Assembly: GCF_002240225.1 (NCBI RefSeq)
Contig: NZ_CP022584.1
Span: forward strand, 2,577,501-2,641,500
Origin: Paenibacillus physcomitrellae
GTDB taxonomy: Bacteria > Bacillota > Bacilli > Paenibacillales > Paenibacillaceae
Direction of reading: 5' to 3'
DNA length: 64,000 nt
A model generated the notes under the pieces. That model had not been told where the DNA came from. It saw only the letters and a program-made list of their open reading frames with translations, and ran no database searches. Positions 17,775 to 26,165 of this stretch are shown piece after piece. Within the stretch, counting starts at the first letter, position 1. Every line of letters begins with the position of its first letter. The position numbers were made by a program, and so were the translations under genes.

Positions 17775-20282
17775 TTATTTCACCAGCTGACCGCGGGTTA
17801 CGCCAAGCTGGTTGGTGGCCTTCAGCGTTTTCCATACTTGGGTGCCGCTGATTTCGCCGCGCAAAGCACGGGTGTACAGATCGATAACCTCTTGTACCTG
17901 CTCCGGTGTTTCTTCCAGGAACTCCACGCGGAAGCCCGATACGCCCAGTTGCAGGAAGTTCGTCAGGTATTCCGCACCGGATTGCTCGATGGCGTTGTAA
18001 ACGGTGTTGCGGCAGCCTTCGTCTACGCGGACCGGATGGCTCATGCCGATGCGGTCCTGCAGGGACGCGCGGTGTTCCTCACACGGACGGCCGCAGTTGG
18101 TGTAGTCCGTGCCTTCGCTGAGGAAGGTGCAGTACACGCAATGTTCGGTATGGAACATCGGCAGATGCTGGTGGATAACCACTTCCATCTGTGCGGTGCG
18201 GCTCTTGCCCAGCAGATCGACCATCTGCTGGATGTTCAGATCATACGACGGAGTGACGACGTCGCAGCCCGCTTCCAGGAACAGCTCCACGGCTTTGTGG
18301 TTGGCGATGTTCAAGGAGAAATCGCCAATCAGCTTCGGCTGGTGCGCGAGCGGATTCTCCAGCCGGTGGCGGAGATAGAAGTAAAGCGCACCGGTGTTGC
18401 GCACCAGAACGGCGTCGGGCTTGAGACGCAGGATGTTGTTGTGGTAGCCGTTCTCGCCCGGCATATGGATGCGCGGCGTAGCGAGCGCGATTTGTTTGCC
18501 TGCGGCATGAACGGCTTCCACCGCAGCCGGGAACTGCTTGATGAACTCGAAGTCCGCGTAGATGAAATCGACGCCGGTCTTCACGGCAGCAAGCACCTGG
18601 TCGAGGCTGCGGCAGAGGGCGGTAAGCTTCGCACCGCCCAGCGGTACCGGCGCAGCGGCCACAGCCGCGTCGCCGAAGATTTCGATCTCCCGTTTCGTAT
18701 AAACGGGAGGTTTCGGGCGTTCGCCCGCAAGCTGCTCTACAGCGCGGCGGCGGATGCTGTTGAGCTCACGCATCGGCACGATCACGTCGCCGTGCAGGTC
18801 CACTTCCAGCTTCTCCAGCTGGAAGACGGTGCCGCCCAGGCGGCCGAACTGCTCCTCAAGCAGTTCGTAGTCCATGGGCCGCTTCTTCGCGATGTCGAGC
18901 TCCAGCTCCGAATCGACCCGCACCGTGGTGCCCTTCTGGACATCCGTCCAGAAGGTGATCAGCGGCTGCCCTGGATTGCCGACCGCGCGCACATGTACCG
19001 GGAATACCCGGTACGGCTTCTCGGTCTCGAACGTTTGGCGCAGCCGCTTGTCCAGCGCCGGATCGCTGGTCTTCCAGATCCGGTCGCCCACGTGCACACG
19101 GCGAAGATCCACGTCACTCCTGCCAGCCACAATGTCGACAAACCAGCCTTCGCCGGCTTCCCCTTCGATCTTCACGCCTTTGCGGCGAAGATCGTAAACG
19201 CGGCCGCCCTCCTCCTTCTTCGTCGGGTCGCCAGCGTCAAAAACAATCCCGTCGCCGCGCTTCAGCGGCGCCTCGATTTTACAAACAACGCCGTCTCGCA
19301 GCACCTGCTCGACGCGTCCCAGATAAACGCCGCGGCTCTTAGGGAACGTCCCCTCAACAAGCTTCTTGTTGTTGGTCCCTTCCAGGAAGCCGTGAGTGAA
19401 TCCGCGCGAGAAGCTTTGCTGCAGCTCGCGGACTTCCTCTTTCGACGGACGTTCGCCCTTGCCTTCAAAATACTGGTCAATCGCTTTGCTGTATTTGCTG
19501 ACCACGTTGGCCACATATTCAGGGCTTTTCAGACGGCCTTCGATTTTAAAAGACGTAACGCCCGCTTCAATTAGCTCCGGCATAATATCGATTGCCGCCA
19601 AATCCTTTGGCGACAGCAGGTAAGCCACATCGCCCATCGGCTTCTGCTCGCCGTCAACCATCAGGTCGTACGGCAGGCGGCACGCCTGCGCACATTCGCC
19701 GCGGTTAGCGGAGCGTCCGCCCCACATTTCCGAGGTCAGGCATTGGCCGGAATAAGACACGCACAAAGCGCCATGCACAAACACTTCCATCGGAAGTTTG
19801 GCCTGGTCGCCGATTTGTTTGATTTGTTTGAGGTTATTCTCGCGCCCGAGCACGACACGCTCCATGCCCCAAGGTTTGGTGAACTCCACCGCTTCCGGCG
19901 AAGTGATCGTCATTTGGGTTGAACCGTGGATCGGGAAGTCCGGCGAGATTTCACGAATCATTTTTACCAGACCGAGATCCTGCACGATCACCGCATCCAC
20001 GCCCGCATCGATACACGCATCGATCAGCTCTTTGGCATCCGCAAGCTCGTCTTCGAATACCAGAATATTAAACGTCAAAAAGCCCTTAACCCCATAGCTG
20101 TGCAAAAACGCCATAATCTCCGGCAGCTCATCCATCCGGAAATTGTTCGCGCGGGCGCGGGCATTAAACTTCTCAACGCCAAAAAAGATCGCGTCCGCCC
20201 CGTTCGCCACCGCCGCACGCATGCAGTCCCAATCGCCCGCCGGTGCCAGCAGCTCCACGTCTTGCCTTGTAATCTTGCTCAT
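17775..20282 (-). CDS. U32 peptidase-family protein with DUF3656, probable rRNA/tRNA hydroxylation enzyme
   Basis: The 835-residue product has a U32 domain (ELLAPAGDWDCMRAAVANGAD from about 10; HGSTQMTI; VFVHGALCVSYSGQCL with the cysteine cluster SNRGECAQACR near 185-200). Next comes the EGRLKSPEYVA block, a DUF3656 segment at about 380-520, and a second barrel-like part with further cysteines (HCVYCTF, CGRPCEEH) near 745-775. This order matches E. coli RlhA, needed for 23S rRNA C2501 hydroxylation; TrhP relatives hydroxylate tRNA U34. The old protease label is probably wrong for this subgroup. The ATG at 20282 has GGAGG about 11 bases upstream; an in-frame start at 20309 lacks one. Confidence 0.85.
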   Translation of the reverse strand: MSKITRQDVELLAPAGDWDCMRAAVANGADAIFFGVEKFNARARANNFRMDELPEIMAFLHSYGVKGFLTFNILVFEDELADAKELIDACIDAGVDAVIVQDLGLVKMIREISPDFPIHGSTQMTITSPEAVEFTKPWGMERVVLGRENNLKQIKQIGDQAKLPMEVFVHGALCVSYSGQCLTSEMWGGRSANRGECAQACRLPYDLMVDGEQKPMGDVAYLLSPKDLAAIDIMPELIEAGVTSFKIEGRLKSPEYVANVVSKYSKAIDQYFEGKGERPSKEEVRELQQSFSRGFTHGFLEGTNNKKLVEGTFPKSRGVYLGRVEQVLRDGVVCKIEAPLKRGDGIVFDAGDPTKKEEGGRVYDLRRKGVKIEGEAGEGWFVDIVAGRSDVDLRRVHVGDRIWKTSDPALDKRLRQTFETEKPYRVFPVHVRAVGNPGQPLITFWTDVQKGTTVRVDSELELDIAKKRPMDYELLEEQFGRLGGTVFQLEKLEVDLHGDVIVPMRELNSIRRRAVEQLAGERPKPPVYTKREIEIFGDAAVAAAPVPLGGAKLTALCRSLDQVLAAVKTGVDFIYADFEFIKQFPAAVEAVHAAGKQIALATPRIHMPGENGYHNNILRLKPDAVLVRNTGALYFYLRHRLENPLAHQPKLIGDFSLNIANHKAVELFLEAGCDVVTPSYDLNIQQMVDLLGKSRTAQMEVVIHQHLPMFHTEHCVYCTFLSEGTDYTNCGRPCEEHRASLQDRIGMSHPVRVDEGCRNTVYNAIEQSGAEYLTNFLQLGVSGFRVEFLEETPEQVQEVIDLYTRALRGEISGTQVWKTLKATNQLGVTRGQLVK

Positions 20283-20309
20283 AAAATGGATATCCTCCCA
20301 AACCGGCAT

Positions 20310-20571
20310 CGCCGGTAAACTCTTGATTTATTTTTACTTTCCCTGAAAACGGATGACTACCCTACATTATCGGTAAAATCTTAAAATTTTAACTTCATGG
20401 ACTTATCTATTTTATCAGACATTGCTGCGGTACTCTAGCTTTTCCAACAATACTCAAACTCTTCAGAAAAACCTTTCATTCGCTCCTTTTCCTCTCGTGC
20501 CTTCTCGCAGATAGAAGTATTTCTAAAAAATAGAGACGATTTGCGAACTCGTTAATCTTCCAATTTTTTGC
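20310..20571. other. AT-rich gap upstream of the U32 gene and the toxin gene
   Basis: The gap separates two divergent genes and should contain the U32 promoter. I find no convincing -35/-10 pair for it. No reading frame or strong hairpin is evident. Confidence 0.4.
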
Positions 20572-20577
20572 TATAAT
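20572..20577 (+). promoter_or_regulatory. Extended -10 promoter of the holin-like toxin
   Basis: TTTGCTATAAT gives a perfect TATAAT with a TG extension, 65 bases before the GTG start. The -35 region is poor. Transcription would start near 20584. Confidence 0.65.
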
Positions 20578-20619
20578 CAAAGAGTACATGAAACTGGCTT
20601 ATAAGGACGGTCGGCTAGT

Positions 20620-20637
20620 CTCCCGGAAGGGAGGTGA
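20620..20637 (+). promoter_or_regulatory. Hairpin that hides the toxin ribosome site
   Basis: CTCCC (20620-20624) can pair with GGGAG (20629-20633), part of the Shine-Dalgarno GGGAGGTGA. Sequestered ribosome sites are typical of type I toxin mRNAs and reduce toxin translation. Confidence 0.5.
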
Positions 20638-20642
20638 CGCCT

Positions 20643-20756
20643 GTGGAGATTAAGGATGCTCTGACGATTATGATCAGTTTCGGCGCGCTTATTATAGCGC
20701 TGCTGACGCTGGTAGTTGCTATTGTCGTTGCCATTAATCAAAACACAAAGAAATAG
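20643..20756 (+). CDS. Holin-like type I toxin, 37 residues
   Basis: The GTG-started frame encodes MEIKDALTIMISFGALIIAL, continues as a single hydrophobic helix (LTLVVAIVVAINQ) and ends NTKK. This fits the putative holin-like toxin family (Hol_Tox): a short acidic head, one membrane helix of about 22 residues and a basic tail. Members act by inserting into the cell's own membrane. GGGAGGTGA lies 5-6 bases before the GTG. A convergent promoter on the other strand could give an antisense RNA across the 3' end of the mRNA, as in type I toxin-antitoxins. Toxicity is inferred from the family. Confidence 0.8.
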   Translation: MEIKDALTIMISFGALIIALLTLVVAIVVAINQNTKK

Positions 20757-20786
20757 ACCGCCCTGGACAAAGGAAGCGGTCTATTT
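20751..20786. terminator. Shared terminator of toxin mRNA and antisense RNA
   Basis: AAATAGACCGC and its exact inverse flank a 14-base loop, with a T-rich tail on either strand. It overlaps the last codons of the toxin gene, so both transcripts could end here after crossing each other. Confidence 0.75.
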
Positions 20787-20869
20787 CTAACCGTAACTTT
20801 TCTACAGCCGACCGCTCTTTAAAGCGGTAAGTGTACGAGGAGTCGTGTTACCAGCACGGCTCCTTATTT
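20751..20869 (-). ncRNA. Candidate antisense RNA antitoxin
   Basis: A strong SigA promoter on the minus strand (TTGAGG 20899-20904, 17-base spacer, TAAGAT 20876-20881) points at the toxin gene. From a start near 20869 the RNA would run about 120 bases to the hairpin at 20751-20786. Its body contains two more hairpins (ACCGCT/AGCGGT at 20810-20827 and AGGAGTCGTG/GCACGGCTCCT near 20838-20864). It overlaps the toxin mRNA tail. No protein is encoded. Confidence 0.55.
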
Positions 20870-20875
20870 ATTGTT

Positions 20876-20904
20876 ATCTTAGCACACTTAAAAATATACC
20901 TCAA
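20876..20904 (-). promoter_or_regulatory. SigA promoter of the antisense RNA
   Basis: TTGAGG and TAAGAT on the minus strand are spaced by 17 bases. The promoter lies between dck (same strand, upstream) and the toxin gene. With no ORF downstream on this strand, a non-coding RNA is the natural product. Confidence 0.65.
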
Positions 20905-20968
20905 CCAAGGGGACTTCGAATCTTCTATCCCGTCAATTACGCTGTCAGAGAACAGCCTGCGAACGGGA

Positions 20969-21643
20969 TTAAGCTTCTGCCCGCTGTACCCGCTCCACTC
21001 TCGACTGCTGAATCATCGCGCTGACTTTAGCGATTACTTTATCCAAAGAAGCCGGATCTGTGGCATCGTATTCGTCGATGTTCAAGCGTAGAACCGGACA
21101 AGCCGTAAACTCGTTAATCCAGTTAGCATATCTCTCATGCATATGCTCCCAGTAGGAAACGTCGGTCTGGATCTCCATCTCACGTCCGCGCAGCTTGATA
21201 CGGTTCAAGATCGAAGGCAACTCGCCTTCAAGATAGATTAACACATCCGGATGCGGGAAATACGGGGTCATCACCATAGCCTCAAACAGGCTGGTATACG
21301 TTGCATAATCCGTTTTGGACATCGTGCCTTGGTCGGCATGCATTTTCGCAAAAATCCCGGTATCCTCGTAAATCGAACGATCCTGCACAAAGCCGCCGCC
21401 CGCTTCATAAATCGCCTTCTGCTCCTTAAAGCGCTCGGCCAGGAAGTAGATTTGCAGGTGGAAGCTCCACCGCTCAAAGTCATGATAAAACTTCTCCAAA
21501 TAAGGGTTGTGATCCACCTTTTCCATAGAAGTCTTGAAGCCGAGGCGGGCCGCCAAGGCTTGGGTCAGCGTAGATTTGCCCACGCCTACCGTTCCCGCAA
21601 CTGTAATCAGCGCGTCATCCGGAATATTATACAGCTTGTTCAT
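20969..21643 (-). CDS. dck: Deoxyadenosine/deoxycytidine kinase
   Basis: The enzyme phosphorylates deoxyadenosine and deoxycytidine in nucleoside salvage. The 224-residue product has the P-loop GTVGVGKST at about 17-25, the substrate-binding EKVDHNPYLEKFYHD block, the DRSIYED motif (D-R-S) near 86, and the LRGREMEIQ lid. It closely resembles the Bacillus subtilis Dck sequence I remember. It starts immediately after the dgk stop, so the pair should be translationally coupled. Confidence 0.9.
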   Translation of the reverse strand: MNKLYNIPDDALITVAGTVGVGKSTLTQALAARLGFKTSMEKVDHNPYLEKFYHDFERWSFHLQIYFLAERFKEQKAIYEAGGGFVQDRSIYEDTGIFAKMHADQGTMSKTDYATYTSLFEAMVMTPYFPHPDVLIYLEGELPSILNRIKLRGREMEIQTDVSYWEHMHERYANWINEFTACPVLRLNIDEYDATDPASLDKVIAKVSAMIQQSRVERVQRAEA

Positions 21644-22264
21644 CTATAAAAGCTCCTTTACTTGGCGAACGATATGTTCAAAATGCTCCGGGTGCTCCAC
21701 AAAATCCATCTCATCCCCGTTAACGGTAATGATGGTGGTTTCAGGCTCCCGCTCGGCCAGTTCAGCAAAAGCGGTCTCGTAATCCTCGATCAGCTGCTGC
21801 AAATAAGCCGGGTCAATTGCCGTTTCAAAATCCCGGCCGCGCATCTCGATTCTCTTCTGGAGAGTCTCCAGACTTGCGCGAATGTAAATGACGATGTTCG
21901 GCTTCGGCAGATCCTCGGTGAGCAGATGATAGATCTGACGGTATTTGTCCAGCTTGACGCCCTTCAGCGTACGCTGGGCGAAGATCAGATTTTTGTAGAT
22001 ATGATAATCGGAAATGACCGGCTGGTGCCGGGAGACATACTGCAGTCCGGTGTCTTCCAGCTGCTTGTACCGGTTGCACAGGAAAAACATTTCAAGCTGA
22101 AAACTCCATTCCTCGATGTTCTGATAGAACTTATCCAGGAACGGATTCTCTTCCACGATCTCTTTGAGAAGCGGAATATCGAATCGGTCTGAGAGCATGG
22201 TCGCCAGCGTGGTTTTTCCGGCGCCAATCGCTCCCTCTACCGCAATAAACGGGCATGGTTTCAT
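21644..22264 (-). CDS. dgk: Deoxyguanosine kinase
   Basis: The enzyme phosphorylates deoxyguanosine in the purine salvage pathway. The 206-residue product has the P-loop EGAIGAGKTTL at about 10-20, the KEIVEENPFLDKFYQN block and the D-Y-H motif (SDYHIYK) in place of D-R-S, which separates Dgk from Dck. The ATG at 22264 has GGAGG 11 bases upstream. A TTG at 22285 overlaps that site and is rejected. It forms the dgk-dck pair known from Bacillus. Confidence 0.9.
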   Translation of the reverse strand: MKPCPFIAVEGAIGAGKTTLATMLSDRFDIPLLKEIVEENPFLDKFYQNIEEWSFQLEMFFLCNRYKQLEDTGLQYVSRHQPVISDYHIYKNLIFAQRTLKGVKLDKYRQIYHLLTEDLPKPNIVIYIRASLETLQKRIEMRGRDFETAIDPAYLQQLIEDYETAFAELAEREPETTIITVNGDEMDFVEHPEHFEHIVRQVKELL

Positions 22265-22287
22265 CTCTTCGGGGTCCTCCTGCAATG

Positions 22288-22331
22288 CTTGCTAATGGCT
22301 TACGAATGGCTTACAAATGACTTGCTCATAG
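22288..22331. repeat. 11-bp tandem repeat, four units
   Basis: CTTGCTAATGG, CTTACGAATGG, CTTACAAATGA and CTTGCTCATAG follow in exact register just upstream of dgk. No hairpin is formed. Confidence 0.8.
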
Positions 22332-22452
22332 CTGAGCCGATCATAGATATGGTCACTTGCTCTTTCTCGCTCAAAAAATAGACTAGAACATTGTAACACA
22401 AAGGCAGAGGGATCGTGGATGAAAGTTGTTTCAAAGTTTTGCGGAAAAAGAA

Positions 22453-22483
22453 ACCCGGCTGACGAACGAAGCATCAGCCGGGT
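22453..22483 (-). terminator. Terminator of the protease-stalk protein pair
   Basis: ACCCGGCTGA pairs perfectly with TCAGCCGGGT. On the minus strand TTTCTTTTTCC follows. It lies 41 bases past the stop at 22524. Confidence 0.85.
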
Positions 22484-22523
22484 CATGCTGTTACAAGAGC
22501 AAGAGTATGCGGGATAAAACCGA

Positions 22524-24614
22524 TCATTCACCAAACTTAAACGACTTCTCTACCCTGCTCATCGCGGCTTTCTGCTCCTCCGTAGCATTCGCATCGTTCA
22601 GAGAGAAGGTCAGCTGATAGAAAGTGCCTTTATGGCTGAAAGCAACGATCCGTTTCGTGACCGGAATGTTATCCTGAGTGGTATGAAGAGTGAAGACGGC
22701 GGCAGGCAGGCCGGAAATGACCGTTTTATCCGTGGATACCGTTACGCCATTTCCGCTCGAGGCGGCAGCCGAATAAGAGCTGGCCAAGCTGCCCAAATAC
22801 TGCTCCGGATCGTCCGTCTGGATCATCGCCAGCTTAAAGCTTCCGCCAGGGAAGCTGTACTGGACATTGGTCTGATCGAATTGATCAAACACCGGTGTCC
22901 AATAACGAGGGATCTGCAGCGTAAATCCGTTAGCGGACGACGATTTGATCACCGTTTTGGACAAGTCGCTTTCCAGGGTCCGGTCATACAATTTGCCGAA
23001 ATAATCCTCAATATCGTAGAACGGAATATCCACGCTGTTCAGGATCGCTTCAAACGCGAAGTCAGTGGAGGCCGCGGGCACAAGCGCATTGTCACTGGCA
23101 TTGTCACTGGCGTTCTCACCGGCATCTCTGCTAACACTTTCGCCAGTATTGGTATTAGCATCGGCGCTCTCACCAGCACTTGCCGTTCCGGTCACTGCCT
23201 GAACCGGTCCCTGGTATTCCATGAAATAACGGTAATCATCGACCAGCCACATGATCTGGTCAAGCGGCTTCCAGCCGTCCCCGGTGTTGACCTCGGCTTT
23301 AAGTACAGCGGCTTTCTCGTCCGATACTTGCGTCATGGTTACTCCTTCAACCCGCAGGGCTGAAGGCACATACAGCCGGCTCAGCCGCTGTTTCATCTGC
23401 TCGGCCCAGCTTTCGACAGTCTGGTCCGCCGCATTCGAGGACACGCTGAAACGAACCTTCGCTCCATCCGGACCGTTAAAGTCGGTACCGTTGTCATCCT
23501 TCGACCAACCGGCCGGCAATGTCAGACCAATACCGTAAACATCGTTGTACAGCGTTTGCTGCCCGTCCGCCTCGTGCGACAAATCTTGAAGACGAGGATT
23601 GCCGGCATCGTAAGAAGTACGGAAGGAATCAAGCAGTCCGGCATAAGCCTCGAAATCCTGATAGACATAAGCGTCAGCCAGCGTAAAATACAGCAGATAA
23701 ACTTTATGATCGTTGTAATAAGCACGTATTTCAGCCAGCATCCCGTCTTCATCGCTGGTAATCATTCTGGCGTAAGACGTGTCGCCCTGCTGGACTACCT
23801 CCTCATGCAGAACCGTTTCCTGGTTGGCTTTCACTTCCTCTGCCAGATTGTCCAGCAGTGCCTCCCCATCCTGGTCCGGCTGTCCGCCTGCTACATGAAT
23901 CTGCAAATAATATTTCCCATCTGGATCGCTGAATATAGCGGAGCTTTCATCCTCGCTTGCCTGACCCACCAGGTCACCCGGATTATGGATGCTCCAGCCG
24001 TAATAGCTGTTGCCTACCTCGGCCGGACCTGACTGATTGTCATCGGCTGCTCCGTTTCCCGGCTGGCCGCTAAGCGCCTTGGACAGCTTGACCACCACTT
24101 CTCCATTCGAGCTGGATAACGACGCACCAAACCCTTCCGCTACCGAACGCAGCGGAACCATCAAGACGCCGCCGACCATGGCGGGAGAAGCGCTCATCCG
24201 GTTTTTCCCTTTATTCGTCCACAGCACAGGACTGCCGATTGTCAGCGTAACCTTGCGGTTTCCGATGGTCAGCTTCACCACATCCCCGTCACCCAGCCGG
24301 CTGTCGACGCCAAAGGCGTTGGCAAACACGCTGAGCGGAACCATCGTTGTCCCATTCACCACATAAGGTGCCCGCAAAACGACTTCCGAATCGCCATTAA
24401 TCGTGATCCGCCGGCTGCCGACCTTTAGACGCAGCTCATTCCATCCCGCTTCAGCGCTTCCCTGGATGGAGGCTGCTGCGGATTGTGATGCCGCGGATAT
24501 GGCGGCATTCCCTACTTCCGCTGATGCCGCAAGCGCCGACTGCGCTGCGGCTGGCGAGATCCCGGCAAGCAGCGCGGCTGCGAGCAGGAACGCCGGTTTA
24601 TTTTTCAGGATCAT
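22524..24614 (-). CDS. Exported stalk-domain protein
   Basis: The 696-residue product has a signal peptide (hydrophobic 8-27, Ala-rich cleavage region near ALAASA). A copper-amine-oxidase N-terminal-like stalk domain follows at about 60-185 (YVVNGTTMVPLSVFANAFG; GGVLMVPLRSVAEGFGA). Three beta-rich modules resembling each other follow (SYYGWSIHNPG, YNDVYGIGLTLPAGWSK, SANGFTLQIPRYWTP), each looking like a PsbP/DUF1795-type fold. A Ser/Asn/Glu-rich linker with repeated units (ASDNASDN) lies near 490-515. The stalk domain is very common in Paenibacillus surface proteins. It lies 58 bases behind the HtrA-like protease, probably as one operon; the partner may act on it. Function unknown. Confidence 0.75.
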   Translation of the reverse strand: MILKNKPAFLLAAALLAGISPAAAQSALAASAEVGNAAISAASQSAAASIQGSAEAGWNELRLKVGSRRITINGDSEVVLRAPYVVNGTTMVPLSVFANAFGVDSRLGDGDVVKLTIGNRKVTLTIGSPVLWTNKGKNRMSASPAMVGGVLMVPLRSVAEGFGASLSSSNGEVVVKLSKALSGQPGNGAADDNQSGPAEVGNSYYGWSIHNPGDLVGQASEDESSAIFSDPDGKYYLQIHVAGGQPDQDGEALLDNLAEEVKANQETVLHEEVVQQGDTSYARMITSDEDGMLAEIRAYYNDHKVYLLYFTLADAYVYQDFEAYAGLLDSFRTSYDAGNPRLQDLSHEADGQQTLYNDVYGIGLTLPAGWSKDDNGTDFNGPDGAKVRFSVSSNAADQTVESWAEQMKQRLSRLYVPSALRVEGVTMTQVSDEKAAVLKAEVNTGDGWKPLDQIMWLVDDYRYFMEYQGPVQAVTGTASAGESADANTNTGESVSRDAGENASDNASDNALVPAASTDFAFEAILNSVDIPFYDIEDYFGKLYDRTLESDLSKTVIKSSSANGFTLQIPRYWTPVFDQFDQTNVQYSFPGGSFKLAMIQTDDPEQYLGSLASSYSAAASSGNGVTVSTDKTVISGLPAAVFTLHTTQDNIPVTKRIVAFSHKGTFYQLTFSLNDANATEEQKAAMSRVEKSFKFGE

Positions 24615-24672
24615 AGTCCGACCTCTTTCCGTTATTAGAAATAGATGATTTTAAATTCCGTTAAACTTGGAT

Positions 24673-25767
24673 TTATTCGTCGCTTCCGGCATCGCTTTCG
24701 CTGTCATTCAAAGTAAGCACCAGACTGCGCTTGACGATGTCTCCGCCTGACTGCATCCATAAAGTGACGGTTTGACCCGGTTTGTATTTCTTCAGCAGCT
24801 CATTTACATCCACGATGGAAGTAACGGAAGTGTTATTTAATCTGTAAATTTTGTCTCCGGCTTTAATTCCGGCCTTGATGGCCGACGGTGAATCAACTCG
24901 GGTTACGGTCAAAGGGTCATCACTTGGCAGTCCGATTTCGGCGGACCAGCCCTCCTGAAGCTCCAAACCAAGCGCTGGCCGGCGCACTTCCCCATAAGCA
25001 AACAGCTGCTGGATCACATAACGAACCGTATCATACGGTATGGAGAAGCCTAAATTCTCAACGCCAACCGCTTCATATTTCATCGAATTAATGCCAATGA
25101 CCTCGCCTTTCATGTTCAGCAGCGGACCGCCGCTGTTACCGGGATTAATCGCTGCATCCGTCTGAATCAGCTTGTAGGAGGCATCGACGGCACGGTTAAG
25201 GCCGCTCACGATCCCTTCCGTAGCCGATCCACGCAGTGAAAAGGATACCGGTGTCCCAAGCGCTACTACCTTCTCCCCCACTTGAATGGCTCTTCCCGCC
25301 GGAGCCAGCGATGCCGGCTTGAGTCCTGTGGCCTTAATATGAACGAGTGCAATATCACTGGCCTCGTCTATGTAAGATTTATCAACGGAATAGGATTTTC
25401 CCGAAGAAGTAACAACCGTCGGATCCAGAATGCCATTTACGACATGGGCATTGGTGATGATCCAGCCGTCGGCTTTAATAATGACGCCTGTGCCATGAGC
25501 CAGATTATAGCTGCCTGCAGGCACCCCCGCGCTTCCACTATCGTTCATCCCCGAAGCCTGATCCTGCTGACTGTCCGCCGCTTCCCCAATAATGCCTACA
25601 ACAGATGGCGTCAGCTTCTGAACAATAGCCGGAACCGTGCTCACCGCAGCGGCTGTTGATTTAACCCCTCCGGTTGAAGACTTTGCCATAACCGCCAGAT
25701 CCCCTCCGGCAAGCATGAAACATACCAGCAGCAGCGCTGCCGTACTAATTTTTTTCGTTATTTTCAT
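24673..25767 (-). CDS. HtrA-like exported serine protease with PDZ domain
   Basis: The 364-residue product has a signal peptide (about 1-28), a chymotrypsin-fold S1C protease domain with the triad His108 (TNAHVV), Asp138 (SDIALV) and Ser212 (GNSGGP), and a C-terminal PDZ domain from about 265 (VTRVDSPSAIKAGIKAGDKI). Such proteases degrade misfolded exported proteins or process envelope proteins. Unlike the three Bacillus HtrA proteins as I recall them, it begins with a cleavable-looking signal rather than a long cytoplasmic tail. It heads a two-gene unit with the stalk protein. Confidence 0.88.
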   Translation of the reverse strand: MKITKKISTAALLLVCFMLAGGDLAVMAKSSTGGVKSTAAAVSTVPAIVQKLTPSVVGIIGEAADSQQDQASGMNDSGSAGVPAGSYNLAHGTGVIIKADGWIITNAHVVNGILDPTVVTSSGKSYSVDKSYIDEASDIALVHIKATGLKPASLAPAGRAIQVGEKVVALGTPVSFSLRGSATEGIVSGLNRAVDASYKLIQTDAAINPGNSGGPLLNMKGEVIGINSMKYEAVGVENLGFSIPYDTVRYVIQQLFAYGEVRRPALGLELQEGWSAEIGLPSDDPLTVTRVDSPSAIKAGIKAGDKIYRLNNTSVTSIVDVNELLKKYKPGQTVTLWMQSGGDIVKRSLVLTLNDSESDAGSDE

Positions 25768-26104
25768 CGGCTCGAATCCTTTCCCTCAAATGGCATATGC
25801 AAGGGAATCCATGCCCGCATACGCTTCTATCTATCTAGCAATCTATCGTGTTGGATTCCAATGTAACACAGTTTAAAAAGTGAAACAATCGCTGGAAACG
25901 TCTTGCAGATGTAAAATTTTATACCTGTAAAAAGCAGATGTGACAAGCCTTTGCGGCTTTTGACAAATCTCTTCTTAATTCCCGTCCCTCTGCGTTCCTG
26001 CCCTATTCCTGCTCTGTTCCTTCCCCCGTTCTTTCCTCCGTACATCCCCATCTAGCAGCGCTTGGTTAATAGAAAAAGCCAAGCATACTGGCATAAGAAA
26101 GAGA
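25768..26104. other. Gap between the protease and uvrA
   Basis: Short frames occur on both strands but none has a ribosome site or protein-like make-up. The promoter of the protease unit must lie near 25780-25900 on the minus strand; I find no clear consensus. Confidence 0.4.
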
Positions 26105-26131
26105 AGCGTCAGACGCTCAATGTCTGACGCT
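26105..26131 (-). terminator. Terminator of uvrB-uvrA
   Basis: AGCGTCAGAC and GTCTGACGCT pair perfectly over a 7-base loop. On the minus strand TCTCTTTCTT follows. It lies 35 bases past the uvrA stop. Confidence 0.8.
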
Positions 26132-26165
26132 CCTTGATGCTGCACTATACTTTGAGAAAAGCTGC

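Noticed and set aside
17838..19574. 578-codon frame opposite the U32 gene
   Set aside because: Rich in His, Arg and Gln as expected of antisense frames; the minus-strand gene has clear family motifs over the whole span.
25827..26051. 74-codon minus-strand ORF between the protease and uvrA
   Set aside because: Arg/Gly-rich start, no ribosome site, no terminator; not protein-like.
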